In this document: piece by piece, positions 51,470 through 63,280 of the stretch | How positions within the stretch are numbered: the stretch's first letter is position 1 | Layout of the letters: every line of letters starts with the position of its first letter | Assembly: GCA_002049455.2 (NCBI GenBank) | Contig: KV919082.1 | Location: forward strand, 1-64,000 | Direction: 5' to 3' | DNA length: 64,000 nt | Source of the DNA: Porphyra umbilicalis | Taxonomy: Eukaryota > Rhodophyta > Bangiophyceae > Bangiales > Bangiaceae | Position numbers and translations under genes: made by a program | The notes under the pieces: model-generated | The model's input: the letters and a program-made list of their open reading frames with translations, nothing else | Told to the model about the DNA's origin: nothing | Database searches by the model: none

Positions 51470-54452
51470 CTGGGTGTGCTGCGCACCCACGGCAGTCGTC
51501 GTCGAATCTCGCCAGAATCTCCATGAGCAGCCTATCCGCACCACTGTGCGCGCCAGTTGGACAAACTGCGCATCATGCTGGATGATCCAGCATCATCCGG
51601 GCGTCTCTGGGCACCAGGCGCGCAAGGCCCCGGCGTTGGGGACGGCTGGGGCCGCATCAGCGCGGCGGGTGGCGAGACGGTCATCGCCCGGCAACGAGGC
51701 TGAGCCAGTGTCAGTTGTCGACTGTCGCGCTGTGGATGTACCGCCGCACGGCAGGCGGTCGGCCGTCCGATTGTCACAGGGTAGCGGGGCGCCCGTCACG
51801 GCAGGCCACATTTGGCACCTTCCACGCTCTTCGGGTGGCTGCGGCGGCGATTGCGCAGCCGAGGCCCTCCAGAGAGGCCACCGCGCAGGCGTGGCGGCGG
51901 GTGGTCTTGCGCCCCCAGAGGGTTCCCCGTTGAAACAAGGACCGCGACCGAGGTGTGGCCTGCGGCAGCTTCCGGGGCCGGTTGAGATTGAACCTGGACG
52001 GCTGTTTGCACGTGGAGCGGCACCGGCTGTTGAAGGGCAGGTCCCCATCTGTGACAAACTCAGCAGGTCAACTAGAATAGTGTACGCCCGTAGATGCGTG
52101 GCAAAGGGTTCTTGGTCTTCCGCTCCCCAACCTCGCCACCTGCCCCCATCGTCCGCTCTGGACATTCTCCCATCACGGACCCATCGAGCTCTCGATGGAC
52201 TTTTGATGGGCCAAAAAAGACCATCGAAGGGCATTTTCCTGTCCATCGGTCATCCCATCAAAGTCAACGCCGCGATGAGGACCCGTCAACATTCCAGGAT
52301 CTGACTATCCTGTCTATAAATTGGATGCAGCCATCCTGATTGGGCAGCTGGTTCCAAGATATCTTGACCTGTCGACCAACGTTCCATCGATGGAAGTTCC
52401 AAGCCTTCGTGCTCAAATTATAACGTACTTAGCCTTAAAAGTTCTCAGTCTCACCGTCGTCGTGACCACGTCTTCTTCGCAAGAACCATCCCCGGCGACA
52501 TCTGACTTGGCGTCTGCAACAGCTCGTCGGGCCGACATCAACCGCAGAAGTGCACATAGAGCCGGTCGCACGTCGATGAGAGAGCGAAAAAACCATTGAA
52601 AGCACAGACATCGTCTCGAGCAATCTTCATATGAGCCTTTCTCGCCCACGCGCACGCTCCACACATTAACTCCACTTCAGTTCGCCCAAGCTCGAGCTCG
52701 GCCACGAGTCAGAGACCGGCGAGATGTCCAAGGAGGTGACGAAACGACGGCGGTCGTCCCATTGTATTTATTATAGTTTGTAGAAGCTTCTCGAATCAAC
52801 CAAGCGGAAGTAACTGCTCTCCCACGCATCCTATAAGTCGACGGTCTGGGCGCTTGGTGGCCACTCAATACAGCCCATCGCAAAGCCCAACAATATCCAT
52901 CGAGCACCCCTGCACGAAATCATCTCCTGAGCGATGCCAACCTCATCGCAAATGAGGCCTCGATGATGTCTCAATTGGAAAATGTCATCATGACTTTTTC
53001 TAATCGTCATCATGACGGGATGATCGAAGAGCGGGCGTTGAGGAGGGGTGTTGCGTGACCGAGCTGAGACCTCCGTCGGTGGCAAGGGGTGCCCGCGTCG
53101 CGGTCCCGTTGCGCCTGGCGTGAGCGACGATCCGTTCACAGCGATCAGCTGTCCCTCCAGCCGGTGCTGGCGCAGCCAACCAGCGGCGTGCATCGATCCC
53201 ATATCGGCTTCAACTGACCCGTTGGGCCTCGCTCTGGGGGTCCGTTTTGCAATCAGGTTTGGGCAAAGGCGGCCGCCGAGTACCTGATTGGCTGCCGTCC
53301 GGCGATTGGCTGGGGATGGGTGTCGCGCGAGCAGGTTGCCACACCCTGATGATCGGGTCGAGGGGGTGCCCGACCGCGCTCCCCTCGCATCCCCTGCGCG
53401 CTCGCCCCAGGCAGCCGCACGCAGCCAGCCCTGCTGCGCGACCTGGGCGGGCAGGTGCGCCGACGGCCGACCAGACAGCTGGCTTGCGTGCGCTTGCGTG
53501 GGCCCCCCCCACGTCGTCACCCCCACACCTGGGCCAGGGTTTTGGGCCTCCCACGTGCATCTCCTGGTGCGGTCGGGGCCGCACGTGCCTGCAGCGGGTC
53601 CAGGTCGTGGGGGGCGGCGGCACCCCGTCGCGCGGTCGGGCGGGGCCCGCGTCCCCCCGGCGGCGCACGGTGCGTACGGCCCCTCCCGCGGGTCGACTAA
53701 CCACCACGTGGTCGCCCCCACGTGCTGTCTGTCGGGCGCGCGGGCGGATGACGGACGGGACCCCCCCGGCCCTCCACCGCCGCCAGCCCGGCGGGCGTGT
53801 GCGTGTGCCGCCGCGGGGGACTGGGGGCCCGCCGGCGGGCGCCGCGCGGGGGTGCCCCCCGCCCGGTCGCGCACGCGGCGGCGCGCTGGCCGCCGCGGCG
53901 GCGGCGCGACGCGGCCCCCGCACGTGCGGGGTGTCCACGGGCGCGCGGCCGCCGCCGCCGCCGACGCCGCGCCGTCCCCGCCCTGGTCGGGTTTTGGCGT
54001 TGCGGCGCCCGAGGCAGCGCCCCGTCAGGCCGCCTGCCGCAACCGGCAGCCGCGCGAGCGGGTCGGCGGCGGCGCGCACACGCAAGCGCCGGCGGCGCGG
54101 GTACACTGGCCTTGGCGCTGCGCGCGGGGGCGCGTGGCGCCGCGTCGGCGTGTGTCCCGGCCGCACCCCGGCTCGCCTCGCCGCCGGGTGTCTCGCCCGC
54201 ACGCGAACCGCTCGACGGCGGCCGCCTCTGACTCATGCCCGACACTTATCCCCGACACGCCGTCTCTGCGACTTCCCATCGCCCCCATTTAGTTGCGCTT
54301 CCCCTCTCCCCTCTGGCCCCCTCCCCCGCTTCCCCCTGATCCCTTCCCCCTCTCCCTCTGTTTCCCGCCCTCTGACCCCCCTTCTCCCCCCCTCCCCTCC
54401 CTGCTGCACGGCCCCCCCGCTCCCCCCTGCGCTTCCCAGCGCGACCGTCACC
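51470..54452. other. Long intergenic sequence, no gene recognised
   Basis: From 51470 to about 53060 the composition is balanced with decayed repeat-like sequence. Noted items are a near-palindrome around 51570-51600 (ATGCTGGAT/ATCCAGCAT), an imperfect hairpin at about 52199-52264 (ACTTTTGATGGG paired with CCCATCAAAGT) and two GTCATCATGAC palindromes near 52984 and 53005. From 53060 to 54300 the sequence becomes GC-rich and then C/T-rich (54290-54440). The C/T tract is the likely leader of the gene at 54453. Open frames here are shadows of GC-rich sequence. Confidence 0.45.
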
Positions 54453-55533
54453 ATGGGCATCTGCACGGCGGCCTTGGCCGACCCCCAGAGCCCCGTGCGG
54501 CACCTGCTGCTATCGCGCACTCCCCCTCCCCTGCCCGCCGTTGCCGCGCCAGTGGGCACTTGGGCCTTCCCCCCCCCCCCCCCGCCCCACCGTCGACGTG
54601 GCAGCTGGTGCCCGCCGAGCGGCGGCCGCGCCCCACCGCGGCCGTGCCGCCGACCCTGCACTTCGCCTTTTACCCGCCATCGTCGTCGAGCGGCGGCGGC
54701 GGCAGCGGCGGCCGCCTCTTTGCGGTCGGCGTCGTGACCCTCACCCACACCCTCCCGCCCGTGGTGGTGCCCACCGGCGGTGCGCCCCTGACCGGCCGCT
54801 ACGTGCTCGCCGCCGACGGGGATTGGCTGGTGGTGGCGGCCGCCCCGGCGGGGCGCGTGCTGTTTGTGACGCGCCGGCGGGTGGCGGCCGCGCCCGCGGG
54901 GGAGGAGGTCAAGGTCGCGGCCTTTGACGCGCCAGCGCCAGGGCACCTGCCGTCTGTGCTGCGCGCCTACCTCTTCCTCCGCACGGGGGTGTCGGCGGGG
55001 GGGGGGCGGCGGGTGCCCCCGCCGCGCACACCCTCTCCGACGTGTCGGTCGACGCGTCGTCGGCGGGGCGGTCGTGCGGCAGCCGTGCGACGGCCGACGC
55101 GCCGCTGCTGCCGACGGCGACGCCGCCGCCGTCGCCGCTGCCCCCCGGCCGGGGGTCCGCGTGGGTGGCCGACTCGTCCCCGCCGACACCCGCCGGTCGG
55201 CGACGGGCGGGGCGGGGCGCCAAGCGGCCCCGCGCCGCCGACGCGACGGCCGAGGCGGCCACGTCGCGGCCCGCCGCCGGCCGCGCCTCGTCGGCGGCGG
55301 CGGCGCCGCCGCCGCCGCCGCCGCCGCCGCACGGCGGTGGGCCCGCCGCCACCCCCCCGCCCGCGGGTGACGGCGGTACCCCGTCGGCGGCGACGCCGAC
55401 GGCCGCCGCAGAGGACGACACGTCGAGCGTGTGCTCCGCGTCGGGCGGCAGCTGGGGGCGGGAGGAGGCGTCGACGCCGGACCCTGCCGTGCAGGGCCGG
55501 CGCCGCTGCACCCGCCGCCGCGTCGCGTTGTGA
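54453..55533 (+). CDS. Protein of unknown function with a beta-rich N-terminal domain and disordered tail
   Basis: About 360 residues if two frame changes, at a C-rich run near 54571-54585 and a G run near 55000, are taken as indels. The start MGICTAALADPQSPVRHLLL follows a C/T tract. Gly-2 and Cys-4 would allow N-terminal acylation, but the site is not a strong match. Residues about 45-185 look like a beta-rich domain (STWQLVPAERR, LHFAFYPP, LFAVGVVTLTHTL, LTGRYVLAADGDWLVVAA, GRVLFVTRRRV). The rest is Ala/Pro/Ser/Gly-rich and acidic to basic, and ends in GRRRCTRRRVAL. I do not recognise a family. The consistent protein-like composition across three frames is the reason for calling a gene. 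Confidence 0.5.
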
Positions 55534-56600
55534 CGTTGCGGGCCGACGCGCACGCGCACGCGCGCGCGCGCGCGCGGGGTGTGCAGCGGCGCAAGGGACG
55601 GGCGTGGTTCTTGTTTGGGTAGCTCTGGGGCGATGGGGCGTCTTTTGACGCGGTTTGTGTTTTCTTCCCTTGTGATTGGGCGTTGTGTGTCTGCGTGCGC
55701 CGCGGCTCTGCCGTCGTGTTCATTTTCCATGTTGGGCGCGGCGTTGCCCAGTGACCCGTTGCGCGCGTATGTGTGGGCGGTCGTGTACCTTGGCCACCGG
55801 GACGTGCGTGGATGGCGTCCGTGGCGCGCCGTGTGGGCGCGTGCGGGCAGCCGACGCGGCGCCAAGCGCGCCTCCCAGCGCCACTGCCGCCGCGGCGCGT
55901 CGCCGCGCCCGCCGTGGGCGTTGCGCCGTGCGCCGCCCGCGGCACGGGGCGGGCGACGCACGCGCGGCTGCCGCCGCCGTGCCGCGCCGAGGCGCGGCCG
56001 CGGCGCCGCCGGCGGCCGCCGTGCCACCGCCGCCACCGCCGCCGCCCGCGGGCGTGCGCCCGCCCCGTGCGTGCGCCCCCCCCCACGCCCCGCGGCGGCG
56101 CGTGCCCGCCGTCGGTGGGTGCTCGCGGGGGGGCCCCCGCGCGACGCCACGCGGCGGCGGCGGCGCGGCGGCAGCGGGCAGGCCGGGCAGAGCCGCGTCG
56201 ACGGTGCCGGGTGGTGGCCACCCACGGCGGTTTACGCAAGGAGACAACAAAATCTAGGTACAGCGGCGCCCGGCGCGGCCGCCGGTCGCCCCGCAAAGAA
56301 AAAAGTAAGCAATGACGATAGAGACACGACACCCCCCCGCCACCTGCCCGCGCGGCCAGCGGCGGCCCCCGCCTTTGCCGGCGGGGCCGACCCCGGCGCG
56401 CCCCGCCCCACCGGCGCGCCCGGCCGCGGCGCGCTCCCACCCGCCGGCGCGCCCGACGGCGGCACGCCCCCCCATGCAATGGCAGGCCCGCTGCCGTGGG
56501 CACCACGCAGGCGCCACCGCAGGCGGTCTCCTGGCCGTCGAGCCACAACACGTCCTCTGGGGGCCGCTCCCCCCCCCCCCCCCCTCCCCCCCACCCCACA
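55534..56600. other. Intergenic sequence between convergent genes, with an alternating CG tract
   Basis: A 29-base strictly alternating purine/pyrimidine tract (55546-55574, mostly CG with CA) lies just after the stop at 55533. A T/G-rich stretch (55600-55770) follows and may be the 3' region. The remainder is GC-rich and low in complexity. No gene is recognised. Confidence 0.45.
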
Positions 56601-57549
56601 TCACACGTAGGCGTACCCCCGGGGGGCCGGCTCCTCCGGCTCCCACCCCGCCGACCGCTCGTCCGACGCCCCCCGCTTGGCGGCGGACCCCCCCACGTAC
56701 AGCAGCTCACTGAGGAGGACGCCGAGGAGGAAGACGCCACTGCCGCCGAGGCTCACCCACATGTGCCGCCGCGCGAGGCGGTGGCTCCACCGCAAACTCA
56801 GCGGCACCGCCACCGACGCGACAATGCCGACGAGCCCCCCCACGTACGCGCCCGTCACCCACAGGCCGCCGCCCGCCGGGCGCACGCCCGACCCATCCAC
56901 CCCATACACGCGGAGCGCCTCGCGGACAATGGCCGACGCGAGGATCAGCGGCACGTACGTGATCGCCATGAGCAGCGGGTAGGGGGAGTAGAGGCCCTCC
57001 TGCATCATGGCCACCTGCTGCAGCCACAGCGCCAAGCCGAGCGACGCGAGCAGCAGCGCCAGGGAGAGGAGGCGCAGCAAGAGGGAGACGAGCGTCAAGC
57101 CCGCCGCCGCCGACCCGTGCTGCAGGGACGTGAGCATGCGGGCCACGGGGTTGGCGCCGCCCCCCGCCCGCGCCGCCGCCACCGCGTCGCCGTGCGCCGC
57201 CCGGCCGACGGCGGCGCCGCCGCCGACGGGCGCGAGCGGCCCGCCGCCGCCCCCACCACCGCCACCACCCCCACCCGCCATGGCAATGGCGTCGGCGTCG
57301 CCGACGGCGCCCCCGCCACCGCCAACGGTGCCGCCGCCGACGGCGGCGGCGGGGGCGCCCCCCCCGACGCCCGCCAGCAAACCCGTCTGCTCGTCAACCA
57401 CGGCGGGGGCGGCGAGGACCACACTCGCGGGCCGCGCCGCCGACGGCGACGGCAAATCCCACGTGTCGTCCTCCGTGTCGCTGTCGGGCACGGTCGGGGG
57501 GTGCGCCGCGGGCGGCGGCGGCCGCCGGCGGGGGACGCGGGGGGGGCAT
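56601..57549 (-). CDS. Four-transmembrane membrane protein of unknown function
   Basis: About 315 residues. The ATG at 57549 is followed within a few bases by a C8 run (57546-57539) where the frame must change by one to reach the main frame; the upstream part of the main frame has no ATG before that point. The N-terminal half is cytosolic-looking: an acidic DSDTEDDTWDLP segment, then Gly/Ala-rich linkers. Four hydrophobic segments follow: GLTLVSLLLRLLSLALLLAS, LLMAITYVPLILASAIV, VTGAYVGGLVGIVASVAVPL and WVSLGGSGVFLLGVLLSELL. The short C-terminal tail is charged (ASDERSAGWEPEEPAPRGYAYV). There is no signal peptide. A MARVEL-like four-helix fold is conceivable but not shown. It is convergent with the gene at 54453. 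Confidence 0.65.
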
Positions 57550-58057
57550 GGCCGACAGAGGCGCTCGCCAAAGGGGGGGGACCGGGGTGGGGGGGGGGGG
57601 GGGGGGCGGGGGGAGGGCGTGGCGGACACGGGCGGGGGGGGAGGGGGGGGTATGCGCGGCGGACACGGGGCGGAACCACGGGGCGTTGCGGTGGCGGTGG
57701 CGGCGCCCGCGGGCACCGCCCGCACTCGTTCCACGGCCACCCACGCCCGTGCGGGCGCGTGCACGCCCGGGCTGCGCCGATTTTCGCCAGCGGCGGCCGC
57801 CAACCCCCCCCCCCACCGAGGCCGCAGGGCCAGCCGCGGCTTGCCAAGATCGTTGCCGCGCGCCTGCCTCGCGCAGCCGCGCTCGTCGCGCCGTGTGGGG
57901 TGGGGGCGGCCCCCCGAGTGCAAAACGGCCGTGATCCCGTCACCCGTGGTGCGCCACTTGTGACAGCCGTTTACAGTGCTGTACAGGGCGGCCGCCAGCG
58001 TACAAAAAAAAAACCCAAAAATGCGCCGACCAAAAAAGTACACCAACCGGACCCCAC
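57550..58057. other. Short intergenic region with G/C homopolymers
   Basis: The 0.5 kb between two minus-strand genes contains long G runs near 57582-57615 and an A9 run near 58004-58012. It should hold the promoter of the membrane-protein gene and the 3' end of the serine hydrolase gene. No gene is seen. Confidence 0.45.
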
Positions 58058-58260
58058 TTAGACCGCCACGCCCGCGGGCGTCGCCGCCGCGTCGGGCGCC
58101 ACCGCCGCCGACGGCGCGGCCGGCGCGGCGGCCACCCGCGGCGCGCGCACGCGGCGACCCGAGAGGACCACCTCGAGCGCGTCGGCGTGGCGCCCCCCCC
58201 CACAAACGTCACCTCGGTTGCCCTGGCGGGGGCCACCCAGCGGCGGGTGGCCGCCAGGGG

Positions 58261-58299
<39 letters not shown>

Positions 58300-60006
58300 G
58301 CGGCGGGCTCCAACGCAACCACGTGGCCGCCTGGCAAGACGGCCACGAGGCACCCGTCGTGGCGGCCGCTCGGCCGCACCGTCACGTTGCCGACGCGCGG
58401 CAGGGCATACGTGCCGACGATGCCCGCCAGCGCCGCCGCCGGCACGCCGCGCGCACACGGCACCGGCAAGGGCGACGGCGCGCCGCCGGCGGCCGCCTCG
58501 GCGACCGCGCCGGCCACGCCATCGACGGCGGCGCTGGTGCCCGCATTGCCGGCGGCAAAGACGGCGCCGCCGCCGGCGGCGTCCACCCACAGGGCGGTGG
58601 TAAAGCCCGGCGTGCCGCCGCCCGTAAACCACGCGGCGGCGGCAGACGCCGCCGGCGGGGTGCGGCGGCCGCCGCGCCCGCCGGGCGGCGGCGCGGGGAA
58701 CCAGCCGAGCGCCCCCGGGCGGCCGCACAGCGCCGCCCGCGCGCGGCCGGCGGCAGCCACGGGGGCAGCGGTGGCGGCAGCGGCGGCGGCGGCGGCGACA
58801 GCGCCACGCGGAGGGCGGCGGCGAGCGCCGCGCGGCGGGCGGCGGTTGCGGGGTCCCCCCCCCCCGCCCCCCGCCGTCCCCCCCCCGGGCGGCGTCCAAA
58901 CAAAACGCCGCCCACGACGCCATGTCGCGCACCGTCGAGCGGAGGCCCCCCGCCGCCGCGCGGGCGTCGGTCATGCGCCACGGCGGCGCGGGCGTGCCGT
59001 CACCGTTGTACGGCGGCGCGGCGGCGGCGGGCTGCGGGTCAGCCGCCGCGTCCGGCCCGCCGACGGTCGTGGCGCGCAGCCGCAGCGGCGCCAGCACGCG
59101 GTCGGTGAGGGCGGCCGCAAAGGAGGGCGCGCCGACGGCGCGGCCGAGCGCGTGGCCCGCCACGCCGACGCCAAAGTTGGAGTAGGAAAAGGGGGCGCCG
59201 CCGCCGCACGCGGCAGCCAAGCGCCCGACGCCCGCCAGGGTCACGGTCGGCAGGAGGGCGTAGAGGTCGGCCACCGTATAGTTGGTCGGCGCTTGGGTGG
59301 CGGCCGTCGCGGCCGACGGCGGCGCGGGCGCGTCGCGCGGCAGCCCCGCCCCGTGCGTCAGCAGGTGCCGCAACGTGAGGCGGGCGCCGGTGGGTCCGGG
59401 GAAGCCCACCGCCGTCGGCAGCAGCGTATTGACGGGCGTGTCGAGGGGCACCTGTGGGCGCGCTCCGGCGGCCGCGTCGGCGGCGAGCAGGCCGGCAAAC
59501 GACTTGGTGATCGAGCCGAGCTCGTACACCGTGTCGTCGGTCGGTGGCACGGGGGGGGGTGGCGCCGCCGCCCCGTGGTCGCCCCCCGCCAACGTGGCCG
59601 CGTCATCGCCCGGGCCACCCCTCCCGCCGCCGCCGCCGCCGCCGCCGCTGCCGCTGCCCGCCACCGACCCAAAGTGGTACGTGCGCGTGCCCGCCGCGGT
59701 CGTCACGACGGCGATCGAGAGGGCGTGCACGAGCGGCGGCCCGCCGCCGCGGTACGGCGCGACGAGGGGGCGGGCGAGCTCCGCAACCACCGCATGCGGT
59801 GGGGGGGCCCACCCGTCGGGCGGCGGCGCCGGCGGCGGCGGGCGGGCAAAGCGGAGGGGACGGCACAGCGCCGCGCACCAGTCCCCAAGCGCACCGCCCC
59901 CGTCGGCAGAGGCTGGGGGCGGCCCGCGGCAGCAGTGGAGGACGCCGGGGGCGGCAACGGCGACGGCGGCGGCGGCGGCGGCGGCGGCGACCGCCACGCG
60001 GCGCAT
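58058..60006 (-). CDS. Secreted beta-lactamase-fold serine hydrolase (class C / LACTB-like)
   Basis: About 650 residues. The N-terminus MRRVAVAAAAAAAAVAVAAP is a clear signal peptide, so the enzyme is exported or lumenal. The serine-hydrolase motifs of the beta-lactamase/penicillin-binding-protein family are present: SxxK as ELGSITKSFAG, a HLLTHGAGLPRD block, and the Tyr motif as FSYSNFGVGVAGH. Downstream are MTDARAAAGGLRSTVRDMASW and a C-terminal domain (FTTALWVDAAGGG, GIVGTYALPRVGNVTVRP). Members act on esters, D-amino-acid peptides or lactams; the substrate here is unknown. The frame changes near C runs at 58855-58890, the C-rich stretch 58267-58297 and the C run near 58193. The final frame ends at 58058. 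The gene is divergent from the peptidase gene at 61143. Confidence 0.82.
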
Positions 60007-61142
60007 GGCGCCCGGACGCGGACGCGAGAGCGGCAAAGGGACCGACACCAGCGGGTTGCGTCGGCACGCCCTGCGCCGTGTGATACGGAGTGGTATGTGG
60101 GTGCGGCGGACAGCGGGGCGCCCCCGCCAGAGGGGCGCGTGGCGCAAACGCCACTGCCAGGCTGGATGCAGGCCGCCACCGTCCGTCCCGATTTTCAGCG
60201 TATGCTTGTGAGCTCCCAACCACACACACACATTCGCAAAGGCGAATGTTCGCTGGAAAAGTCCGGGGACCGACGTGGCCATGACGAGCTCAATAATTCC
60301 TCTGACCAGCCCCCGCGGTTGACAGCCGATCGGCGGGCGCGCCGTTGAGGCCTGCGCGGTCGCTTGTCCAAGAGGCCACTCCTGGCGTCCCCCAACGGCC
60401 GCGCCTCTACCACCACCCTTTGGCATGGAGGGCATGACGCGCCATGATGGGTGGCCCGCGGCAGAAAGCGTCACTGGGCAGCCGACAGCGGTACGTGGCG
60501 ACCCTGCCGTGAAGCCCCCCATGGCCATCGCCTCAGCTCCGTCGCTGCGGCGGTTGCCTGGTGTGTGGACCAACGTATCCCGTATGGGATATCCGCCTCT
60601 GCTCCAACCCGTCGCACAGGCGGCGCCCAAACGGTGGCGGCGCGCGTCCGCCCGCCGCCGTCGATGCTCCGTGGATGCCCCGCTCGAAGCACCACGACGC
60701 GTAGAGACGATGCGTTGCAAACACACGTGGTGGGCGTACAGTGCGGCGATGGCGGTCCGCCTGCCGCACCTGCGCTGCCGCCGACGGCGCCAGCGCGTCT
60801 GCTGCGGCGTTCAGCACTGGGGCCGTTTTCTGTTTTGGTATTCAAGCGTGTGGCTCTCGTCCCGGTGGCTGACGCGCCGGGCTGGGTGTTTGTCAGGAAC
60901 GTGCCGCACGCGGTGCGCGGGAAGAAGCGCGGCGGCATCAACAGCCGGTTGAGCACCACACGCTGGAGTTGGCTGACGAGCGGCACACCTGTGCTGGCAC
61001 GACCGTTGCTCGGGGTGGAAGCGGACGTCCACGTCGCGTTTCACGGCGCCCGTCTGGCGACGACCGCGGACGACGCTGCACAGCTGGCGAGGCGGTCGCC
61101 CTTGCCCGCCACCGCGTCGGCCCTCCCACACCGCCCGTCGCC
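60007..61142. promoter_or_regulatory. Divergent intergenic region between serine hydrolase (-) and M13 peptidase (+)
   Basis: The two secreted-enzyme genes read away from each other, so this 1.1-kb segment holds both promoters and could coordinate them. It is moderately GC-rich and has no strong TATA or CCAAT pair and no recognisable gene. Open frames on both strands have random composition. Confidence 0.4.
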
Positions 61143-63280
61143 ATGGCCCGCACTCCCCGTCACGTGGCGGCCGCCGTCGCCGCCGCCGCCCTCACCGTCA
61201 CCGCCGCCGCCGTGGCCGCCCGTGGCGCGGCGGCGGCGCGGCAGGCCCCCCCCGAGCCAGCCGACGCGGCGCAAGTCGCGGCGGGGGTCCTCGCGTTGCT
61301 CGACCGCACGACCGACCCGTGCGTCGACTTTTATCGGTTTGCGTGTGGGGGCTTTGACGACGCGGCGGCACTACCCGCCGGCGTCGGCGTCGTCGGGCGC
61401 TCCAAGGAGGCGGTCAAGGCGGGGACGGCGGGGTGGATGGCGGCCGCCCTCGGGAGGGGGGGTCCCTCGCCGACGCGCGGCCGGGCGTTTTTTTTGCGGC
61501 GTGCACCGCCGCCGCCGCCGAGGCGCCGAGTGAGGCGTCGCTCGCGGCGCTCGCGCCGGCGCTCCAAGACAGCAGCCACCGCCCTTCGGTCAAAGAGCTG
61601 GCGGCGGCGCTCGCGGCGCAGCACGCAACGGGCCTCGGCGGGGACGTCCTCTGGTCGCTCACCGTGGAGGAGTCGCCCGTGTCGGGCAAGCTGCTGCCAA
61701 TCCTCGGGCTGCCGCGCCTGACGCAAGCCGCCGCCGTCCTTGCCGCCGGCGGGGCGGCGGTGGAGGAGGCGCAGAGCGCGCTGGCCACCGACGTGATCGC
61801 CGCCGCGTGCGCGGCGGGGTGGCTCCGGTCGACCAACTGCCGGTCGTCAAAGCGGCAGCGGCGGGCGGTCGAGACGGCGATGGAGGTGGAGCGGCGGCTT
61901 GCCACCACCGCTCACCGGGCCCTGTTCTTTAACGAGTCGCGGGCGGGCGATGAGCAGCCGCTGCTGCACGACTATGCCAAGGGGCTGGGTGTGGCCACCA
62001 CCGGCAACGGCTTTGCATTAGCAGGCAAACGCTACTTTGTCGACCTCATGAAGGCGGTGGAGGAACGCGGCTTTCGCGCGGACCTGCCCATCTACTTTGC
62101 CTACGCGGTCACCGTGGATCTCGCGCGGCGGCAGCTGCTCGGCCCGGAGCTCTACGCCGCCTTCGTCCGGCACATCCAAGGGACCAGCCCCGCCGCGTAT
62201 GCGGAGCGGCCGACCACCGAACGCGAGTGCGTTGTCCGCACCATCGAGGCGCTCCCCGACGACCTGTCGACGGCGTGGGCGGCGGAGAACGCGCGCGCTG
62301 GAGACGTGCCCGCCATCCAACGCATCATGCGCGCCGCGCAGCAGTCGGCGGAGAGGATTGTCCAGGAGACGACCTGGCTCGACGCCACGTCCAAGGCGGC
62401 GGCGCTCGACAAGATTAAGCAGATGCAACTCTTGGCGGGCGTCGACGAGAAAACCCCCGCCGTCACGGCGGGCGTCGTCGTGGCGCCGGGCGCCGGCGCA
62501 CACGTGGCCAACACCATTTCGGGCGGCGCCGCGCGCGTGCGGCGGCAGCTAGACCGGCTGACGTCGGCCGCGGCGGCGGCGCGGTGGGAAAACCCGGCCT
62601 TTACCTTTCAAGCGTCCTACTCGCCCCGCGTCAACCGCATCACCTTTTACTCGGCGACGCTTCGGTGGCCGCTGCTCCCGACGCCGAGGGAGTTGATCGT
62701 GCCGACGGCGATCCTGCTCGGCAGCGCCAGCATGGTGGCAGGCCACGAGCTCGGCCACCTCCTCGACACCACCGGCGTGTTTTATGACGGCAAGGGCGAG
62801 CGGCGCTTGTGGTTGTCACGTGCTTCCAGGACGGTCTTTGAGGAGCGCACCACCTGCATCGCCGAGCAATACAGTAACTATACGGTCGGGGGGTCGGGTG
62901 GCGACCCGCCCTTGACGCTTAACGGCAAGGACAAGGTCAACGAGGCGCTCGCAGACTCGTTTGGCATCCAAGTCGCCGTTGCGCAGCTGGCGCGGATGCT
63001 GTCGGGCCCCAACCCGGCCCACCCACTGGCGGAGACCAACCCGGCGCTGTACGAGATCTTTACGGATGAGCAGCTGTTTTGGACGGCGGCGGCGCAGATG
63101 CACTGCGCCAAGCGCAGCCGCCTCAACCTGGAGCGGTACGCCAAGAGGAACCCGCACGCGCCCGAGACGGCGCGCGTGCGGGGGATGGTCACGCACCACC
63201 CAGGGTTTGCCAAGGCTTTTCGATGCCCGGCAGATAGCCCATACCTGCCGACCAAGCGGTGCACCGTGTACGGGGAGTGA
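61143..63280 (+). CDS. M13 family (neprilysin-like) zinc metallopeptidase
   Basis: About 710 residues. MARTPRHVAAAVAAAALTVT is a signal peptide or N-terminal anchor, so the enzyme is lumenal or extracellular. The M13 opening DPCVDFYRFACGGF follows at about residue 60. The zinc site is complete: GHELGHLLD (HExxH) and NEALADSFG (ExxxD, third ligand). The family's NAYY-like substrate motif appears as ASYSPRVNRITF, and the C-terminal part has MHCAKRSR, THHPGFAKAFRCP and a terminal CTVYGE where animal neprilysins end in CxxW. Cysteine placement suggests secreted-type disulfides. One frame change occurs at a G7 run (about 61455-61461). The rest is uninterrupted and of normal family length. It probably cleaves short peptides in the endomembrane lumen or cell wall space. 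Confidence 0.93.

Noticed and set aside
52199-52264. Imperfect hairpin ACTTTTGATGGG/CCCATCAAAGT as a MITE
   Set aside because: Arms of only about 11 bp with a mismatch, no target duplication and surrounding GATGG-rich sequence make it likely to be chance.
54233-56740. 835-codon open frame on the minus strand
   Set aside because: It runs antisense through two genes with Arg/Gly/Pro-only composition; it is a shadow of GC-rich coding sequence.
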